DNA of 64,000 nucleotides from Malania oleifera (Eukaryota > Streptophyta > Magnoliopsida > Santalales > Ximeniaceae). The position numbers and the translations under genes were made by a program. Below the pieces are notes generated by a model. It ran no database searches. It had not been told where the DNA came from and saw only the letters and a program-made list of their open reading frames with translations. Positions 1-13,506 of this stretch are shown here, one piece after another. The stretch's first letter is position 1, and each line of letters opens with the position of its first letter. The stretch covers positions 94,831,191 to 94,895,190 of the forward strand of contig NC_080423.1 in the NCBI RefSeq assembly GCF_029873635.1, in the 5' to 3' direction.

Positions 1-819
1 ATTAGAGTATTCTTGTCATATCGTTTAAGATTTTGCATCTTCATATTTTTTTTTATGGTATCATAATAGTATCTCACGTTAATATTTGTATTTTGTAATT
101 ATTAAACAAATTATTAATTTTTATAAATAACTTTAATTATTCACAGTTTAATAATTGTAAACTAAATTAGCAATACGTTATTAATTCATTTTAAAAATAT
201 ATCTAAAATTGATTAAAAACTATAAAATTATTTTGCACAATGTTATTCATATATAATCATGTGCAATACAAGTGACAGACAATAATAATAATAATAATAA
301 TAGCATAATGCATATATCTCTTTATATTTCACAATCATGGTACATTATTTTTTAAAAAAATTATAATAAACATTTCCGATAAAGGCTCAACATGTATTCA
401 ATATTTTCTAACATTCTTTAAGGAAAGTGATGCTAGAATTATTGTGAAATATTCTAATTATTTGAATTAAAATGCAAACTAATTTACAAAAGGTAAAGGA
501 AATTAATTTTAGAAGTTTTATTATATTATGATGTGTGAGAAACAACTAGTTGTAGACTAATGAAAGACTAAGCCTCCATTTGGAACGTCTTAAAAAAAGT
601 ATTTTTTTAATTTTATTTTATAGAAGAACCTTTTATAAGCATTTGTATTAATAAGTGGTGTTTGATTTACATTTAAATAAGTACTTGTTTTAAAAAAGTA
701 TTTTAAAAGTAAATATTTTCTTAAAAAATATATATTTTTAAAAGTATTTATCTGAAAAAAGTATTAATTATAAGTAATTTCAACCTACTTTTAAATAAGT
801 TTTTTTTTTTCCAAATAAA
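1..819. other. AT-rich gene-free flank with MITE-like repeat
   Basis: No gene is visible. A short AAT microsatellite lies at about 282-300. From about 570 the sequence carries repeated AAGTACTTTT/AAGTATTTTT motifs in both orientations, beginning with a 'gcctccatttgg' type terminus. This resembles plant hAT-like MITEs. Related motifs resume immediately after the 16-kb element at 16830-16935, so this repeat was probably the insertion target of that element. Confidence 0.45.
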
Positions 820-2802
820 TGTTGGAATTGGTGTATTCTCAAGAGGGGGGATGAATTGGGTATTTAAAATTTTTGTCCAAGATTCAATTTAACCAGCAGC
901 AGTAATATACAACCTAGAGTCTTTTTAAGCAAATATTAATTGCACAGATAAATATAATATGCAAAAATTAAATCATGAGCAACATTCACAATCTATTGAA
1001 TATAACATATATGCGCAGGAATATAAAGTGCAGGAAATTAAAAACATACAAACGATATGTTATTGGGGTTCGTCAAATACTGCCTACGTCCTCGCCTCAA
1101 GCTCACAAGCAAGAAGATTCCACTAAGTTGCTCACTTGCGGGTGAAGTGACACCGTTTACAACAGGGCTAGTCTTCCTCTTCCCACAACCCGTCGGGAAT
1201 ACAACAATATTCAAATGAAATATTTTTCGTACAACAATGAATGTTTTTATACTAAGTAGATGTGTACACAATATGCACAATGCCCTCACGTATGATATGA
1301 AATGAAGCTCAATGTGAGTATGATGATTTTCTCACTAAAATAATCCTTAAATAAAAATATATATAATGGATGCTCAAGGATTTAAACCCTAACAAAATAT
1401 TTCTCCAAAAATATTTTTCCCAAATAAAGTGCAGGAGAATCTAGGGTTTTTGCTTACAAATGAACTTGCAAAAATAGTATGTGTGAGTGTAGGCACGATT
1501 GCAATAAGACTTTCCTAGTACAAATTATATGCGCTCAAGTCTTTCAAAAATAACTAATATAAATTTTCTTCCAATAAAATTTATCAATAAAATATATGGG
1601 AGATCCAAGAAGCTAACTCTCAAAAATAAGTTTTCACAAACAAAGAACAAGTAAGAGTATAAGCTTTGGATGAAGAAAATAAATGCTCAAAGATTAATCA
1701 AATGCTCTCTTCAAAAGTAATTTTAAAATAAGGAGTGAAAGAGAGTATAAGTAGTATGCTTTGAAAAGATTGGAAGAATTTGAGCAATAAGAGGAGTATG
1801 AGTATAAAAAATTTCAGAGAATTTTTCTTAATAAATTTTGCTAATCTTATACTAATTAAGATAAAGGAAGGGGTATGTATAGATATTGCAAAAAATATAA
1901 CTATTAGGGACTTATTGTGTATTTTTGAAAATATTTAATTAGGTTTAATGAAAAATAACCCTATTTAATCACGATAAAAATTTCGCCAACTCAAGAGGTT
2001 AAGTAGACCATATTCAAGGTTCGGTCGACCATATTACTAAGTTCGATCGACCATGTCAATTTTGAACTACGGATTTGGTCGACCGTCTCAAGGCGATTTT
2101 GATCCCTTCGTTGGTTCGGTCGACTATGGCTAAGGTTCGGTTGACTGCTCATATGGTTCAGTTGACCGTGGCCAATTTGAACTACACAAACGATCGGCTG
2201 AACAGTTAGGGGTCAGACACGTTCCGATTTGGTCGACCAAGGATGATACGTTCATTTTAAAACAATTAACCGTGAGAAGTCAACTTGTTGACTTCTAACC
2301 AGTTCAGTCGACCAAGGCTTTTACACTACCAAGGATTTGGTCGACCGAGGCTTAGACTTTTCAGCCAACAATGTATTCGGTCGACCAAGATGGTTATTAC
2401 CAGAATGGTTCACTCGACCGGGGCTACTCAGAGGTACAATTTTAGCTCTCAATTTGACCCTAAAAATCCAACGCCGGTCTACCGAAGTCTGGTTTGGTTT
2501 CCTATGGTTAGTCTATGGTCATATTAAGCTTTTCATCCACAGCATGCATGCAAATGCATTATTATAGACTAACTTATAAAACAAAATGCAATACAAATGA
2601 AATTTAAATGTCTTCAATCTTCTTTGCTCTTGTGACTTCCTTGGAATGCGCCAGATGATATGGTCTTTATGTTCATCCTGACTTCCATCTCTTCCTTATG
2701 TGTGTGCTAAGGTATTAAGTCTGCTTCAAGCACTGAATACACACATAAGTAACTTGTGGTTTGTCATAATCAAAATCAGGGATCAGACTCAAAAAGTCAA
2801 CA
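820..2802 (-). repeat. Left (3') LTR of family-A element
   Basis: This ~1.98-kb LTR has TGTTGG and GTCAACA ends in plus orientation. It matches the right LTR base for base over long stretches, for example the 'caagaggggggatgaattgg' block near its start and the block ending in GTCAACA. At about 1990-2500 it holds a dense array of GGTCGACC palindromes. Confidence 0.85.
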
Positions 2803-2817
2803 ATCTCTCCCTTTTGA
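2803..2817 (-). other. Polypurine tract of family-A element
   Basis: Read on the minus strand, an AAAAGGGAGAGAT purine run directly precedes the TGTTGAC start of the 3' LTR. The 'ttgtcatcatcaaaaggg' context just upstream is common next to the PPT of plant copia elements. This fixes the element's orientation. Confidence 0.7.
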
Positions 2818-3310
2818 TGATGACAACCATACCAGAGCAAAATGAGGTTTAGCCTAAAAAGGCTCCCTATTAAGAGTATGCATAATTTAAACATAAACAT
2901 CATAGCTCAAGCATATATATCAAAGAAGACATTTCAACTTATATGCATTTAGTTTTAGCAGTAAGGCACAAATACCTACATGCATGTAGCTCAAATAAGT
3001 ACCCAAAAAAAATTTCCCGTTTGGTCAAATATTTTGCTCACAAAAGTTCTCCCCATTTTGGCATCAGCAAAAGGGTTAGACTAAGTATAAAAATTTGGTC
3101 ATTAAAAAAAACTTAGTCAAAAAGAAACTCATTTTTGAAAAAATATTCCCTTTTTTGGTGTTTAAGCACGCAAGAAAAATTCTCCCCCTTTTTCATATAA
3201 CATTTGGGCATTAAAATTTGCAAGTGTTTAAAATTTATAGCAATTTAGCACATAAGTAAGAAACAAACTATGTTTCATGTAAAATCATTTCTTGCCAAGA
3301 AAAGTATATG

Positions 3311-3384
<74 letters not shown>

Positions 3385-4292
3385 CCTTATGGTATTTTCA
3401 AGAAGTGCTGAGGGTGTGTTTGCTGAAAAAGAAACTTTAAAGAGCATGCAAATAGAACTTTTTTGGTTTATCATTTAAGCATACACATAATACAACTAGA
3501 AAAATCGACCACAAAGATCCTAAAGATATTAGTCAAACGAAACACGAGGATCATATGGCAAAAGAAACAAAGAACTTGTGGTAAGGCAGTATATTTTTAT
3601 TTTAAAATATTCAATAAAATCCTAACGATTAAGCACATACCACAAAGGGTTCAAACCAGATCTAAGCTGAAAATATTGGTGAGCATAACATGATAGGAAT
3701 TTATGTTTAGGTGCTCCCCCTTTCGATTTGAATTCTAGCTTAGATATAGTGAACTACTTATACTAGCCTAAGGTTAAATTCATTTAATTGCCACGCAGTA
3801 TAAGCCTTCATATTTAAGTCTTTTAAAATGAGTATACTGGATTAAGATTTATTCATTTTACTATGCGACCCGAATAATTATCCCTATAGGTTACAGATGC
3901 ATTAGAGAAAATATATGAAGACATACAATAATGTCTATAACCAAGAACAATCCATATATGTTCATAAAGTTTTAAGCACTGGATATGATGTTCAAGGTTC
4001 TTAAAAGAGCCTCAATATTTCAATAAATGAAAGTGATGTGTTTCTGTTAAATTCTTTCTACAGGGAAGGTGCTTAGCTCTTTAAATACCTAATGATTATG
4101 TAAGGATGAAATTCAAAATTTTTAGTTTTCACTCATCCTTACAAAAAGATTTTAACATTAACTTTATCATAATCATCTATGTGTAAGGTTTTATTTTGGG
4201 AAAGTTTTTCAAAATTTTGACAACATACCGTTTGTAAAATTGGACATTTTCCCATAAACTTGTACCTGATAGCTGGTTGTTTTCAACAAAAT
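2818..4292. other. Decayed interior of family-A element
   Basis: No reading frame is convincing. The stretch has long A/T runs, 'tctccccctttt' blocks like PPT flanks, and a TA microsatellite. It corresponds to the 3' untranslated part of the minus-strand element. Confidence 0.5.
3313..3380. repeat. TA microsatellite
   Basis: A nearly pure (TA)n run of about 68 bases inside the retroelement interior. It produces a spurious Ile-Tyr repeat frame. Confidence 0.95.
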
Positions 4293-5530
4293 TGTTGACC
4301 TTATAGGTCTTATCCCGTTTTGATTATGACAAATACCTTAGTATTTAATGTTTACCCTGAGTTTGTGTGTAGGATCAATTGGCAGTATCATATGGTGCAT
4401 ATGGACTTGAAGGGAAATGAAGACCCAAAGTATTTATTTTTGTAATTTATATTTCAATTCATTCGGGCCTGTAATATTAATCCAAGATCTGTAATAATTA
4501 ATGCATGACTTGCATGGTAGGAACTATAAAACTCAAATGACCTTAGACAAGAGGTCAATCGACGCTAGGTTTTTTTAGGCTTAATTAAAAATTATAGACC
4601 TTAGATAGACCCTAGGTCCTTGCACAAGCATTTAAGAAAGTTCCCATTATCATATATGCTATCAGGGGAAACCAATTTTCAAAAAACAAGACTTAGGTGT
4701 TAAAATGTTAAGGATTCGGGCGACTGAACCTTGGCGTTGAAAATGCCTCGATCGAACGAACATAGGAAAAGTCAGAACGTTGACCTAACTTTAGGTGACC
4801 GAACTGAAATGAACTTAGTGTTCACGGTTGACCAAACTCTTATTAAGGACTTTTCCAACAACTCGGGCGCCCGAACTTCAAGTTCAAAAGCACCTCGAGC
4901 GACCGAATCTTGAAGTTCGGTAGACCAAACTTCAAGTTAGGCGACTGAACCTCAAGCAGTTTTGAAATCGCCTTAGACTCAGCCACTTGAACATTTCACC
5001 AGACACCCGAACTTCAAAAATGCTTTTTCTTCATGTGTCTATTCGGGCGATCGAACCTATGGCTCGGTCGATCAAAACTCTCAGGTTGGCCAAATTTTAC
5101 CGCGGGTAATTAAGGGTAAATCAGGGTTATTTTGATTAAACATGTTTAAAATAATTTTAAATATTACCCTTATGTCCCCAATGATTTTTTTTTGGGTATG
5201 TCTATAAATATAAGCTCATTTGCAAAATTAAGATGGGATTAGGGATTTGATTAGCTGAAAAATCCTTTGAATTTTTTAAAGCTCATTTTAATCATTCAAG
5301 CCCCAAATACCCTTTCATTGTTCAATATCTACCAAAATCCTTTTGAGTGAAAGTATTCCAAATCATCCCACTGTGCTTACAAAGGCTATAACTCTCATTG
5401 TTTTTGATTGTTTGATTGATTTTGATTGAGAGTTTTAGTCAAAAGTTTTCTCTCGATTTAATTAATAAATCTATTGGTTAGGGAAACTTTTAGCTTGTGA
5501 GTCTTTGCACTATTATTTCAAGACTTATTA

Positions 5531-7395
5531 TGTAACGCCCCGACCCTTTATACGACCCCAGAGTGCTACTATACATATATAACATGTACAATTAGCTAAC
5601 ATACATCAAATACCCGCCCTAAACAGGGACATACATGAATATTGTATTGATCTGTACTTTCATATATTGCGGAAGACATAAGCATTCATATGGATTCTAA
5701 TAGACGTACTAGAGTATCTAACTGTTTCTTACATACATTTATCTGTACGTAAAATATATATTGTATTACATTCCCAAAAAGAAACCCATCTTGGCTAAAA
5801 ACCTAGAACTCATACAAAAACTTACGTTAACTAACAAGACTCTATACTCCACAATCTTTCTAGAGGACTAGGACCAATTTCCTGTACGACTTGAAACAAA
5901 GGTTGTAAGATTGGGGTGAGACACTTCTCAGTAAGGAGGAAGATATTACATCAGTGTGTGACAACATGTGTTTAAACCATTAGTGGCAGTTAACATTCAC
6001 AACATTCTCAGTACTGTAATATAGGAGATATGTATATAACTCCTGCAATAGAGAACTCAGCATTGTAATAAGCGAGAGTTCCCGAGGTTAGGGTAGGGTA
6101 CAGAACATACACTGCACAGTCCCTCTGCCTGGTACTCAAACTTGTGACTTTGCCCATTAAATCTTTTATATTATGTATATGTATATTTAGAACACTGTCT
6201 AGCTTTGAAACTATCATAACTATGCCAGTAACTCCCCATGGCCAGGGTTGTGCGATAACTATGCATTGATCGAACCCTGTTCATGCAGGTATTGTCAGGC
6301 ATCATAACATACTGCAGCCTGACTTGGCCATCACCACCTTGATCCCTTTTGACCAGTGACCTTTCTTACCAAGCCGACTACTAGATACCCACACTGAAAA
6401 ATAACTGTGTGTGGTCGCACTGTACCTATCTGTTTTAGCAACGGTATCGCACCTACATAATATAAGTTGTTTAAGGCTTTATATACTATTGAGCTTCTTA
6501 GGCTCTGAGTAACAAGCTACGATCCTAATATCATACATATAATTTACATTAAAACATAATAACCTGTGCAATTCTAGTATTTTCACAATTTCATTCATGC
6601 ATACTTTCATTCATATTGTGGTAAAAATTGGCTCGCAACCTCTCGGTTTTACCCTTTTCTCATACTTGGCACGATATCTAATCGACACCTGTTTTTTGCA
6701 TTTTCTGATAACCACCTGGAACCTTAGTCCCTATAGTTCATATACATACATCTCAAATCAGTATATATTTAATTCATATCATACATCACACTTATTTGAT
6801 CAAATATATATACATTTTATATAAACGAGTTCATAAAATATCATTTTTGTTGTTATTAAGAGTTTCAAGCATCTCCTACTTTAGTTTTAATGCAAATAAA
6901 GTCATGTAAAGATATTTAGAGATCATATTCCAAAAGCATCAATTTTTCCAAAAATTGTAAAATCGTAAGAATCAGCATTTATACTTGGTACAACTTTGCA
7001 AATAAGCAGTCATAATGTACATAATAGCATAGGCTACAATTCTACCGGTTTACTTTTCAAAAACAATGGATGTAAACAAATCCCCTTACCTTAATCCCAA
7101 AAATCAAAACATGAACGAATCAACCAAAACAACGATATAGGATCCCCGAAACCTAAAAACCGAAGAACAATACTTCACTATAATCTCAACTACTACATAT
7201 CTACTGAACCAAAAACGAAATCAAATCCTTACCGCGATTTTAGGGAAAAACCCGAAAATCCTCAAAATGAAAATTCAATCCGCTGTAACTATAGAGATTC
7301 TCCTCCTAATCTACGTAGCAACGTCGGATCGTTGATTCGGCAACCGAAAACACGAAATCTTAGAGAGAGAGAGAGAGAGGGCTGGTTCGTGTTCT

Positions 7396-7427
<32 letters not shown>

Positions 7428-7735
7428 TTGAGATAACTTAGCAATGAAGCAACGAATATTCTATTTATAACTAGGTTGACCCGTCTAGCCTCGTTGACGA
7501 GTTGGAGTTCTCGTCGACGAGCCGAAGAACGGCATTCATTGCTGAGAGAGTGACCTCGTCGATGAGCCTGAGATTTCAGAATTTTTAAAATCCCTCGGTA
7601 TCTTCTCGTCGACGAGCCCATGCGTCTCATCGCCGAGCCACAGGAAAGACTTCATTACGAGAAAAGGAGCATTGTTGATGAGCTCTACTATTTTATCCTT
7701 TTTAATTTCCCTTCTCTTTTCTTTATTTATTTTCT
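5531..7735 (-). mobile_element. Solo family-B (Ty3/gypsy) LTR nested in family-A LTR
   Basis: It starts TGTAACGCCCCGACCC like the other family-B LTRs here and shares their internal landmarks: 'cctctcagtaag'-type blocks, a GA-rich stretch, and a GTCGAC palindrome array at 7488-7680. In family B the plus-orientation TGTAAC end is the LTR 3' end, so the coding sense is minus. The right boundary is approximate: the usual CTCTACA end is not visible and no clean target duplication was found, so that end may be eroded. Confidence 0.65.
7362..7426. repeat. GA-rich microsatellite in family-B LTR
   Basis: Two (GA)n runs separated by about 20 bases. The same GA-rich position occurs in other family-B LTR copies, so this simple repeat is part of the LTR consensus. 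Confidence 0.8.
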
Positions 7736-8603
7736 AGATTCAAGTGCCTACGTATAAAGCTTGTCTTGTATTATGTTCTTGCAAAAAAAATTTCAACAAG
7801 CTTGGTTTGCTATTGTCTCTTGTGCATAAAGTTTTGAAAATCATTTTAAGACATTTGATTATATTCTTTTAAAATCTTTGAAACCTTACTTGTGGTTGAA
7901 ATATATTTACATATTGTTTTAAAGATAGATTGGTAATACAATCTTGCACTGATTGATTATTGATATTACCTAGAGTGCTATTACACATTGTTTGCACTGA
8001 GCTTATTTATCTATCATTTGGAAGTGCATTAGTTATTGCTTGTGCGTATTGGTATATAATCTGCTTGTATTAGAAGCAACTTTATTTGTACACAAAAATT
8101 GAGTTGATTAATTGTATTCTAGGCGTGGGCCTGAAGAGGGTATACTCTACCCTGTTAAGTAATGGATTGTAAAGGTTGGGGTTAGCCCTGTGAATTTGAC
8201 CTAGGGCCTTCTCCGCCTCGTAAGGAGAACTTGTAAAGGTTAAGGTCAACCCTGGTAATTTGACCTGATTGTAAACGGTGCTACTCCACCCTTTAAGTGA
8301 GCAATAGTGGTAATCCTCGGGCTTGCGAACTGAGGCGAGGATGTAGGCAGTATTGGCCGAACCCTGATAACATATCATGTGTCTACTTAATAATTTCGTA
8401 ATTTATTTACTACACATGTATGTTATTTTCATTAGACTATGAATGTTGTACATGAATTAATTTTCATATATTATATTTATCTGCGCATTTGAAATTACAT
8501 AGACAGGCTCTAGGTTATGTTATACTGTTGCTGGATATTGAACCCAAGACAACATTTTTAATACCCAATTCACCCCCCTCTTGGGAATACATCAATTCCA
8601 ACA

Positions 8604-10095
8604 AAAATATGATTCCAACAAAAATATTCATATCAGTTATGCAATAACCTAAAATCAACTACCAGCATGCAATTCACATCACTGCATCCGTTATGCAGGA
8701 GACATTCTAGACTAAGCATGCAATCATGTAGCAATTATCAATTCATAAATAATAATCTATCCATCAAAAAATAAAAACACTAAAGAACAGTGGATGGATT
8801 TGAGTTTGATCCTGTGTTGATTTCTTAAAGTCATATGGGCATAAAATATGATGTAAGATCAAGAGAGCATTGTATTTTTTTTGTTTATGAAAGATGAATG
8901 CTCCCCTTGAGTTATGCACTTATTCATTTTATGCCCTTTTGATTTCTCATATTTTTAGCCAAGTTTTTTAAGATTTTCAATGATTTAATCTTGGCGATGA
9001 ATGCTTTAGGCTTATCGGACCAAAAAGTCACAATGAATATTTATTAAGGAGATAAGCCAATGTCTGCCTCTTTTCTTATGAATCTTAATACGTGTGAGAG
9101 GCACATGATAAAATGGCTTTAAATTTTAAATGCATGTGCATAGGTCTCCTTGAATTTAAGACCTAGTGTGACCAACTTAGCCATTCAACTCATCTCTAAG
9201 GATATGAAACTCTAAAGGATATGACTTAACGATTTGAGAGCTTGTGAAGGGAAGATAAATAAATACTCTTAAGGATTAAATTTTATTTAAGTTCATAAGA
9301 GTATTCGGGTGAAGTAGGACAATATTGAAAATATTTTTGCGCAAGTGAATATGTACAAACCATTTTACCAAAGAATATTTAGGAGTATATAAATTTTTTG
9401 AACAATGCTCTTTAGAGAATGGAAAGTATCCTTCAGATATGAAGCAAGGATACTAGCCAAGGAATGAGTAAAACCTTACCGAATATGATCGTGGTTTGGT
9501 AAGGATTTCCTATGGAGGAGACGGGTGAACCAAAATTAGAGAGTTTTATATTTAAGGCTCAAAGGGACTATAAATCACTTAGAAGATGCCTCCAGATTTG
9601 GTTATGACTGATTTCTTTTAAATAAACACTTGATGGAATTAGAACTCGATAGTTATTAGTGCTTAAGCCTAGAGTGATGACTAAACTTTGATTAGACTTT
9701 TAGGCTCAAGAATAATCTTAGGGTTAAATGATATACAGTGAATTGCCAAAGTCCCAAACATGTGCAATGGACAAAATATGTTTAACTTAAGATGTTCATA
9801 ATAAAACGTGGGTTAAGCATTTAGAATTAATTACTAGGCAAACATGCCTTGTCCATTTGGAAATGGATTTTACTTCAACATACTTTGACCAATATTTTCA
9901 TAATTTGCCCAATCGTTATGGTGCATATGCATTAGGTTCAAATTGGATAAATTTCTTGAATTTTCGTATTGGTATGATTTCTCTGAAGTTCTTAGTATTC
10001 AAATAGTGTATAGTGAATAAATATACTAAGATTTGGAATTTTAAGCACGCACCAATTCCCGAGCCTATAGTCATCACAACCCTTAAACCTAGGAA
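8604..10095. other. Interior of family-A element without a readable gene
   Basis: About 1.5 kb between the nested solo LTR and the gag-like fragment. The sequence is AT-rich, with stop codons in every frame. By position it should be degraded coding sequence of the family-A element, but I recognise no domain. Confidence 0.4.
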
Positions 10096-10473
10096 CTAAG
10101 GAAGAATTAAATAATTGTGTAATTTATATTGAAACCATCCTTCCTCATCTCCTACTGGGTTTGCTTTCATGATTACCCACATTATTTCTTTTCCTAAGCC
10201 CCTGACACTTCTGGATGAGCAAGGAAATTGAATATGCCTTTTTCTTTTACAATGTAAGCAAGTTTTGTAAATACATGAAAGATTATTTTTACAATTCTTA
10301 TGATTGCTCGTTGAGGCATGAATGTGGGAATCATATGATAATCCTAAATCCTTTTTGAAAAGATTTTTCTTTTTAATTTCTAAGGATTTATTATGATTAT
10401 TCTTTTCATTTATAACTTTAAGTGTAGCTATAGAATAATCATCTATTTCTTTCTCTAAGCAGATAATTTTCAA
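10096..10473 (-). pseudogene. Probable retrotransposon gag fragment with CCHC zinc knuckle
   Basis: An open frame of 125 codons on the minus strand contains Cys-x2-Cys-x4-His-x4-Cys (CLHCKRKRHIQFPC), the spacing of a retroviral-type zinc knuckle that binds RNA in Gag. It is followed by a W-rich tail (IMWVI, GWFQYK) resembling the segment after the knuckle in copia Gag proteins. The usual glycine of the knuckle is missing. It sits on the same strand as the family-A element, at the place expected for gag, upstream (in element sense) of other sequence. The surrounding frame is broken, so it is a remnant. The alternative is a chance match; the context makes gag more likely. Confidence 0.45.
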
Positions 10474-10672
10474 AACTTTCTCTATTTTTTCTTCTCAAGA
10501 ATAACATGATAATCTTTTAATTCTTTTAATTGTACAGCTATCACCTTATTCTCATTTTTCAAAAATGTTTTCTATTTATTCTTCCTAACTAGACGTTTAT
10601 GCATTTTAAATAAAGTACATTCTAGTTCTTTATTCAAGGGCATGCTTTCATTCATCAATTCGGCACATGATA

Positions 10673-12170
10673 TGTAACAACCTGCTTAATTTACTACATA
10701 ATCAACCACATTAAATGCCCTGATACCAATAACTAATGATAAAGCAAAGTCGACCTGAACCCGTGGGTAACAAGGACACATTTATCATACACAGCGGACA
10801 CCTAAGTAGTAATAAATATAAATTTCATTCACCCAACCATAGAATACAATCCCAGAGTTACTTACATTCCACCATATTTCTGTAAATGTACATGTACAAT
10901 CCTCAAAAACACCAAAAGATAAAAATAGGATCTTTCATCAAAAAACCTATTGACCCTAGTTCAAAAACTCACTCTCCTAGCGGGGTAGTAAAAACTGCCT
11001 CTAATAGCGCGGAGCTCGGTCCGACTGTCTGTCTGGGTTTCCTAAAATCATTTTAAGCTGGGGAGAGACACCTCTCAGTAAGGGAAATAAACTAAATACA
11101 GTTGTGTGACAACATGAATATTTGTGTGCTATAATAAATATACAGTACATATTACATGCCTGAAAACACTGATAATATCATAACTGAATAATCATACATT
11201 TCATAGTTATACTAAGTCATACTATATCTTAATTTTCATAAAAATCATCTGCTATAAATAGTAGTACTGAAATATACTCAAGATGAATAGTTAACTGGTG
11301 TCATGTATTACCTCTCATGACGGGTTGTGCAGCTCGAAGGCGAAACCTGACAATGGTTGGCTGACCACTGCTGAGTCAAAAATTTCTGTAAGTACGATGG
11401 ACCCTGCCACACCCTGGTTGGGACTGTTAGGTGGACGTCTACAACTCTACATTGAAAGCCACATTGACTATCCATCTCCTACCCCCTCTACTGGCAGGGG
11501 CAGTTAGCACAAATCTAAACTGAACTTAACTATATAACTATGGTACCGTGCTCCTGAAAATTGATCTGAGCTAACATCCGGGTTCTGATAACATATAGTA
11601 CATAATCATATTCTCTTTTAATATAAATAGATTGATAGCATTTTCTGAATTCTGTCATAACATAAATAATCACGACCTTGCACCGGATAACATGCATAAC
11701 TGTGGCCTTGCGCCAAATAACATACATAATTGCGGCCTTGTGTCGGCTATCAATCATGACCTTGCGCCGAATATATTAGAAATACTGAACTGGGTATATG
11801 TAATGTCTATCATTTATTCTAAAACCATAATTTCCTGTATTATCCATGTTATTCCAGAAAATAACTGTAATCATGATTTTTTTGTAAATCTGACTTAATA
11901 TAATACAATATACGTGAAATAATATTTATGTCACACAAACTGAATAAAATCATGAATTTTGTTCTGAAATCACATTTCCTAACATTTTTACACTAAAACA
12001 TATTCCCGTGTAACAGTAGTTTTTCCCAAATATACTCATACATAATACATGCTTTCTAAAAAATTATATGCTATTAAATAATAATAATTTTCATGAAAAA
12101 TTATTGCTTTAGTTTACTCCTTTACCTGACTACTGGAAAGCCCCTAAAGCAACTAGTCCTGTACCCGCAG
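10673..12170 (-). mobile_element. Truncated family-E LTR
   Basis: It starts TGTAACAACC and then runs antiparallel to the solo LTR at 13507-15889. Shared blocks are 'gacctgaacccgtgggta', 'acacctctcagtaaggg', 'cgacgggttgtgcagc'-like text, and the GCGAGGCC-type tandem repeats. Homology stops near 12170 at 'ctgactactgg', so the distal ~1 kb of the LTR is missing. No target duplication was seen. Confidence 0.65.
11674..11771 (-). repeat. Short tandem repeat inside family-E LTR
   Basis: About four diverged units of 27-30 bases with the core 'ggccttgcgccaaataacat'. It is the reverse-strand counterpart of the array at 14874-15004. Confidence 0.7.
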
Positions 12171-12356
12171 AGTTCCCTACTAAACACCCTAAAAACAACA
12201 TTGCCCCGAACAAAACTTCAGTATTTCTTCAAATGCTACCTTTTATACAATTGTAGGAATGTCAAATATTCAATAAAAAGTCTTACCCTGAATGTGGATA
12301 CACCAATGTGAGTCATTGCGATCTTTTACAAAAACGTTTAAGTCTAGTGCAACGAG

Positions 12357-12368
12357 ACTCTCATACCA
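12357..12368 (-). other. Primer binding site of family-A element
   Basis: The minus-strand reading TGGTATGAGAGT matches the initiator-Met tRNA complement TGGTATCAGAGC at 10 of 12 positions. It lies two bases from the LTR edge, as expected for the start of minus-strand cDNA synthesis. Confidence 0.65.
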
Positions 12369-13506
12369 ATCGTTGGAATTGGTGTATTCCCAAGAGAGGA
12401 GTGAATTGGGTATTTAAAATTTTTCTCCTCGGTTCAATTTAACCAGCAGCAGTAATACAATACCTAGGATCTTTCTAAGAAGATACCAATTGCACAGATA
12501 AATATAATATGCTGAAATTAAATCATGCGTAGCATTTATAATCTATTGAATATAACATACATGCGTAGGAATATAAAGTGTAGGAAATTAAAAGCATACA
12601 CACGATATGTTATCAGTGTTTGGCCAATACTGCCTACGTCCCAGCCTCAAGCTCACAAGTAAGAGAATTCCACTAAGTTGCTCACTTGCGGGTGGAGCGA
12701 CACCATTTATAACACCTTACCAGGATGGTGCACCTAGTTCTCCTAATCGAGTCTCAACTAGTTCGGTGCTCTCTTAACCGAGTTTGAGAAAATCCGGGAC
12801 TATTTATAGGGTTAGTCTCCCTCTTTCGACAACCCGTTGGGAATAAAACAATATTCAAATGAAATATTTTTCGTACAACAATGAATGCTTCTATACTAAG
12901 TAGATGTGTACACAATATGCACAATGCCCTCACGTATGATATGAAATGAAGTTCAATGCGAGTATGGTGATTTTTCTCACTAAAATAATCCTTAAATAAA
13001 AATATGATGGATGCTCAGGGATTTAAACCCTAGCAAAATATTTCTCCAAAAATATTTTTCCCAAATAAAGTGTAGGAGAATTTAGGGTTTTTTCTTACAA
13101 ATAAACTTGCAAAAATAGTATGCGTGAGTGTAAGCACGATTGCAATAAGACTTTCCTGACACAAATTATATGCACTCAAGTCTTTCAAAAATAACTAATA
13201 TAAATTTTCTCCAAATAATATTTATCAATAAAATATATGGGAGATTCAAGAAGCTAACTCTCAAAAATAAGTTTTCACAAACAAAGAACAAGTAAGAGTA
13301 TAAAGTTTAGATGAAGAAAATAAATGCCCAAAGATTAATCAAATGCTCTCTTCAAAGATGATTTTAAAACAATGAGTGTAAGAGAGTATAAGTAGTATGC
13401 TTTGAAAAATTGGAAGAATTTGAGCAATAAGAGGAGTATGAGTATACAAAATTTCAGAGAATTTTTTTTAATGATTTTTGCTAATCTTATACTAATTAAG
13501 ACAAAT

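Larger units (their letters stand above)
4293..8603 (+). mobile_element. Solo family-A LTR in opposite orientation, split by a gypsy LTR
   Basis: This is the family-A LTR read in its coding sense: it starts TGTTGACCTTATAGG and ends ...CAATTCCAACA. A perfect 5-bp duplication AAAAT flanks it (4288-4292 and 8604-8608). There is no second LTR or interior, so it is a solo LTR inserted in the interior of another member of the same family. It is interrupted at about 5531-7735 by a Ty3-type LTR. A palindrome array lies at 4710-5090, including the perfect dyad TCGGGCGCCCGA near 4862. Confidence 0.85.

Noticed and set aside
3268-3474. Open frame with Ile-Tyr repeats, and similar frames at 22930-23289 and 63125-63402
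   Set aside because: These frames exist only because (TA)n microsatellites lack stops in that phase. No domain or start context supports them.
7394-8378. Two minus-strand frames (78 and 98 codons) as genes
   Set aside because: They lie in LTR sequence of families B and A; homologous LTR copies elsewhere in the window do not keep the frames open.
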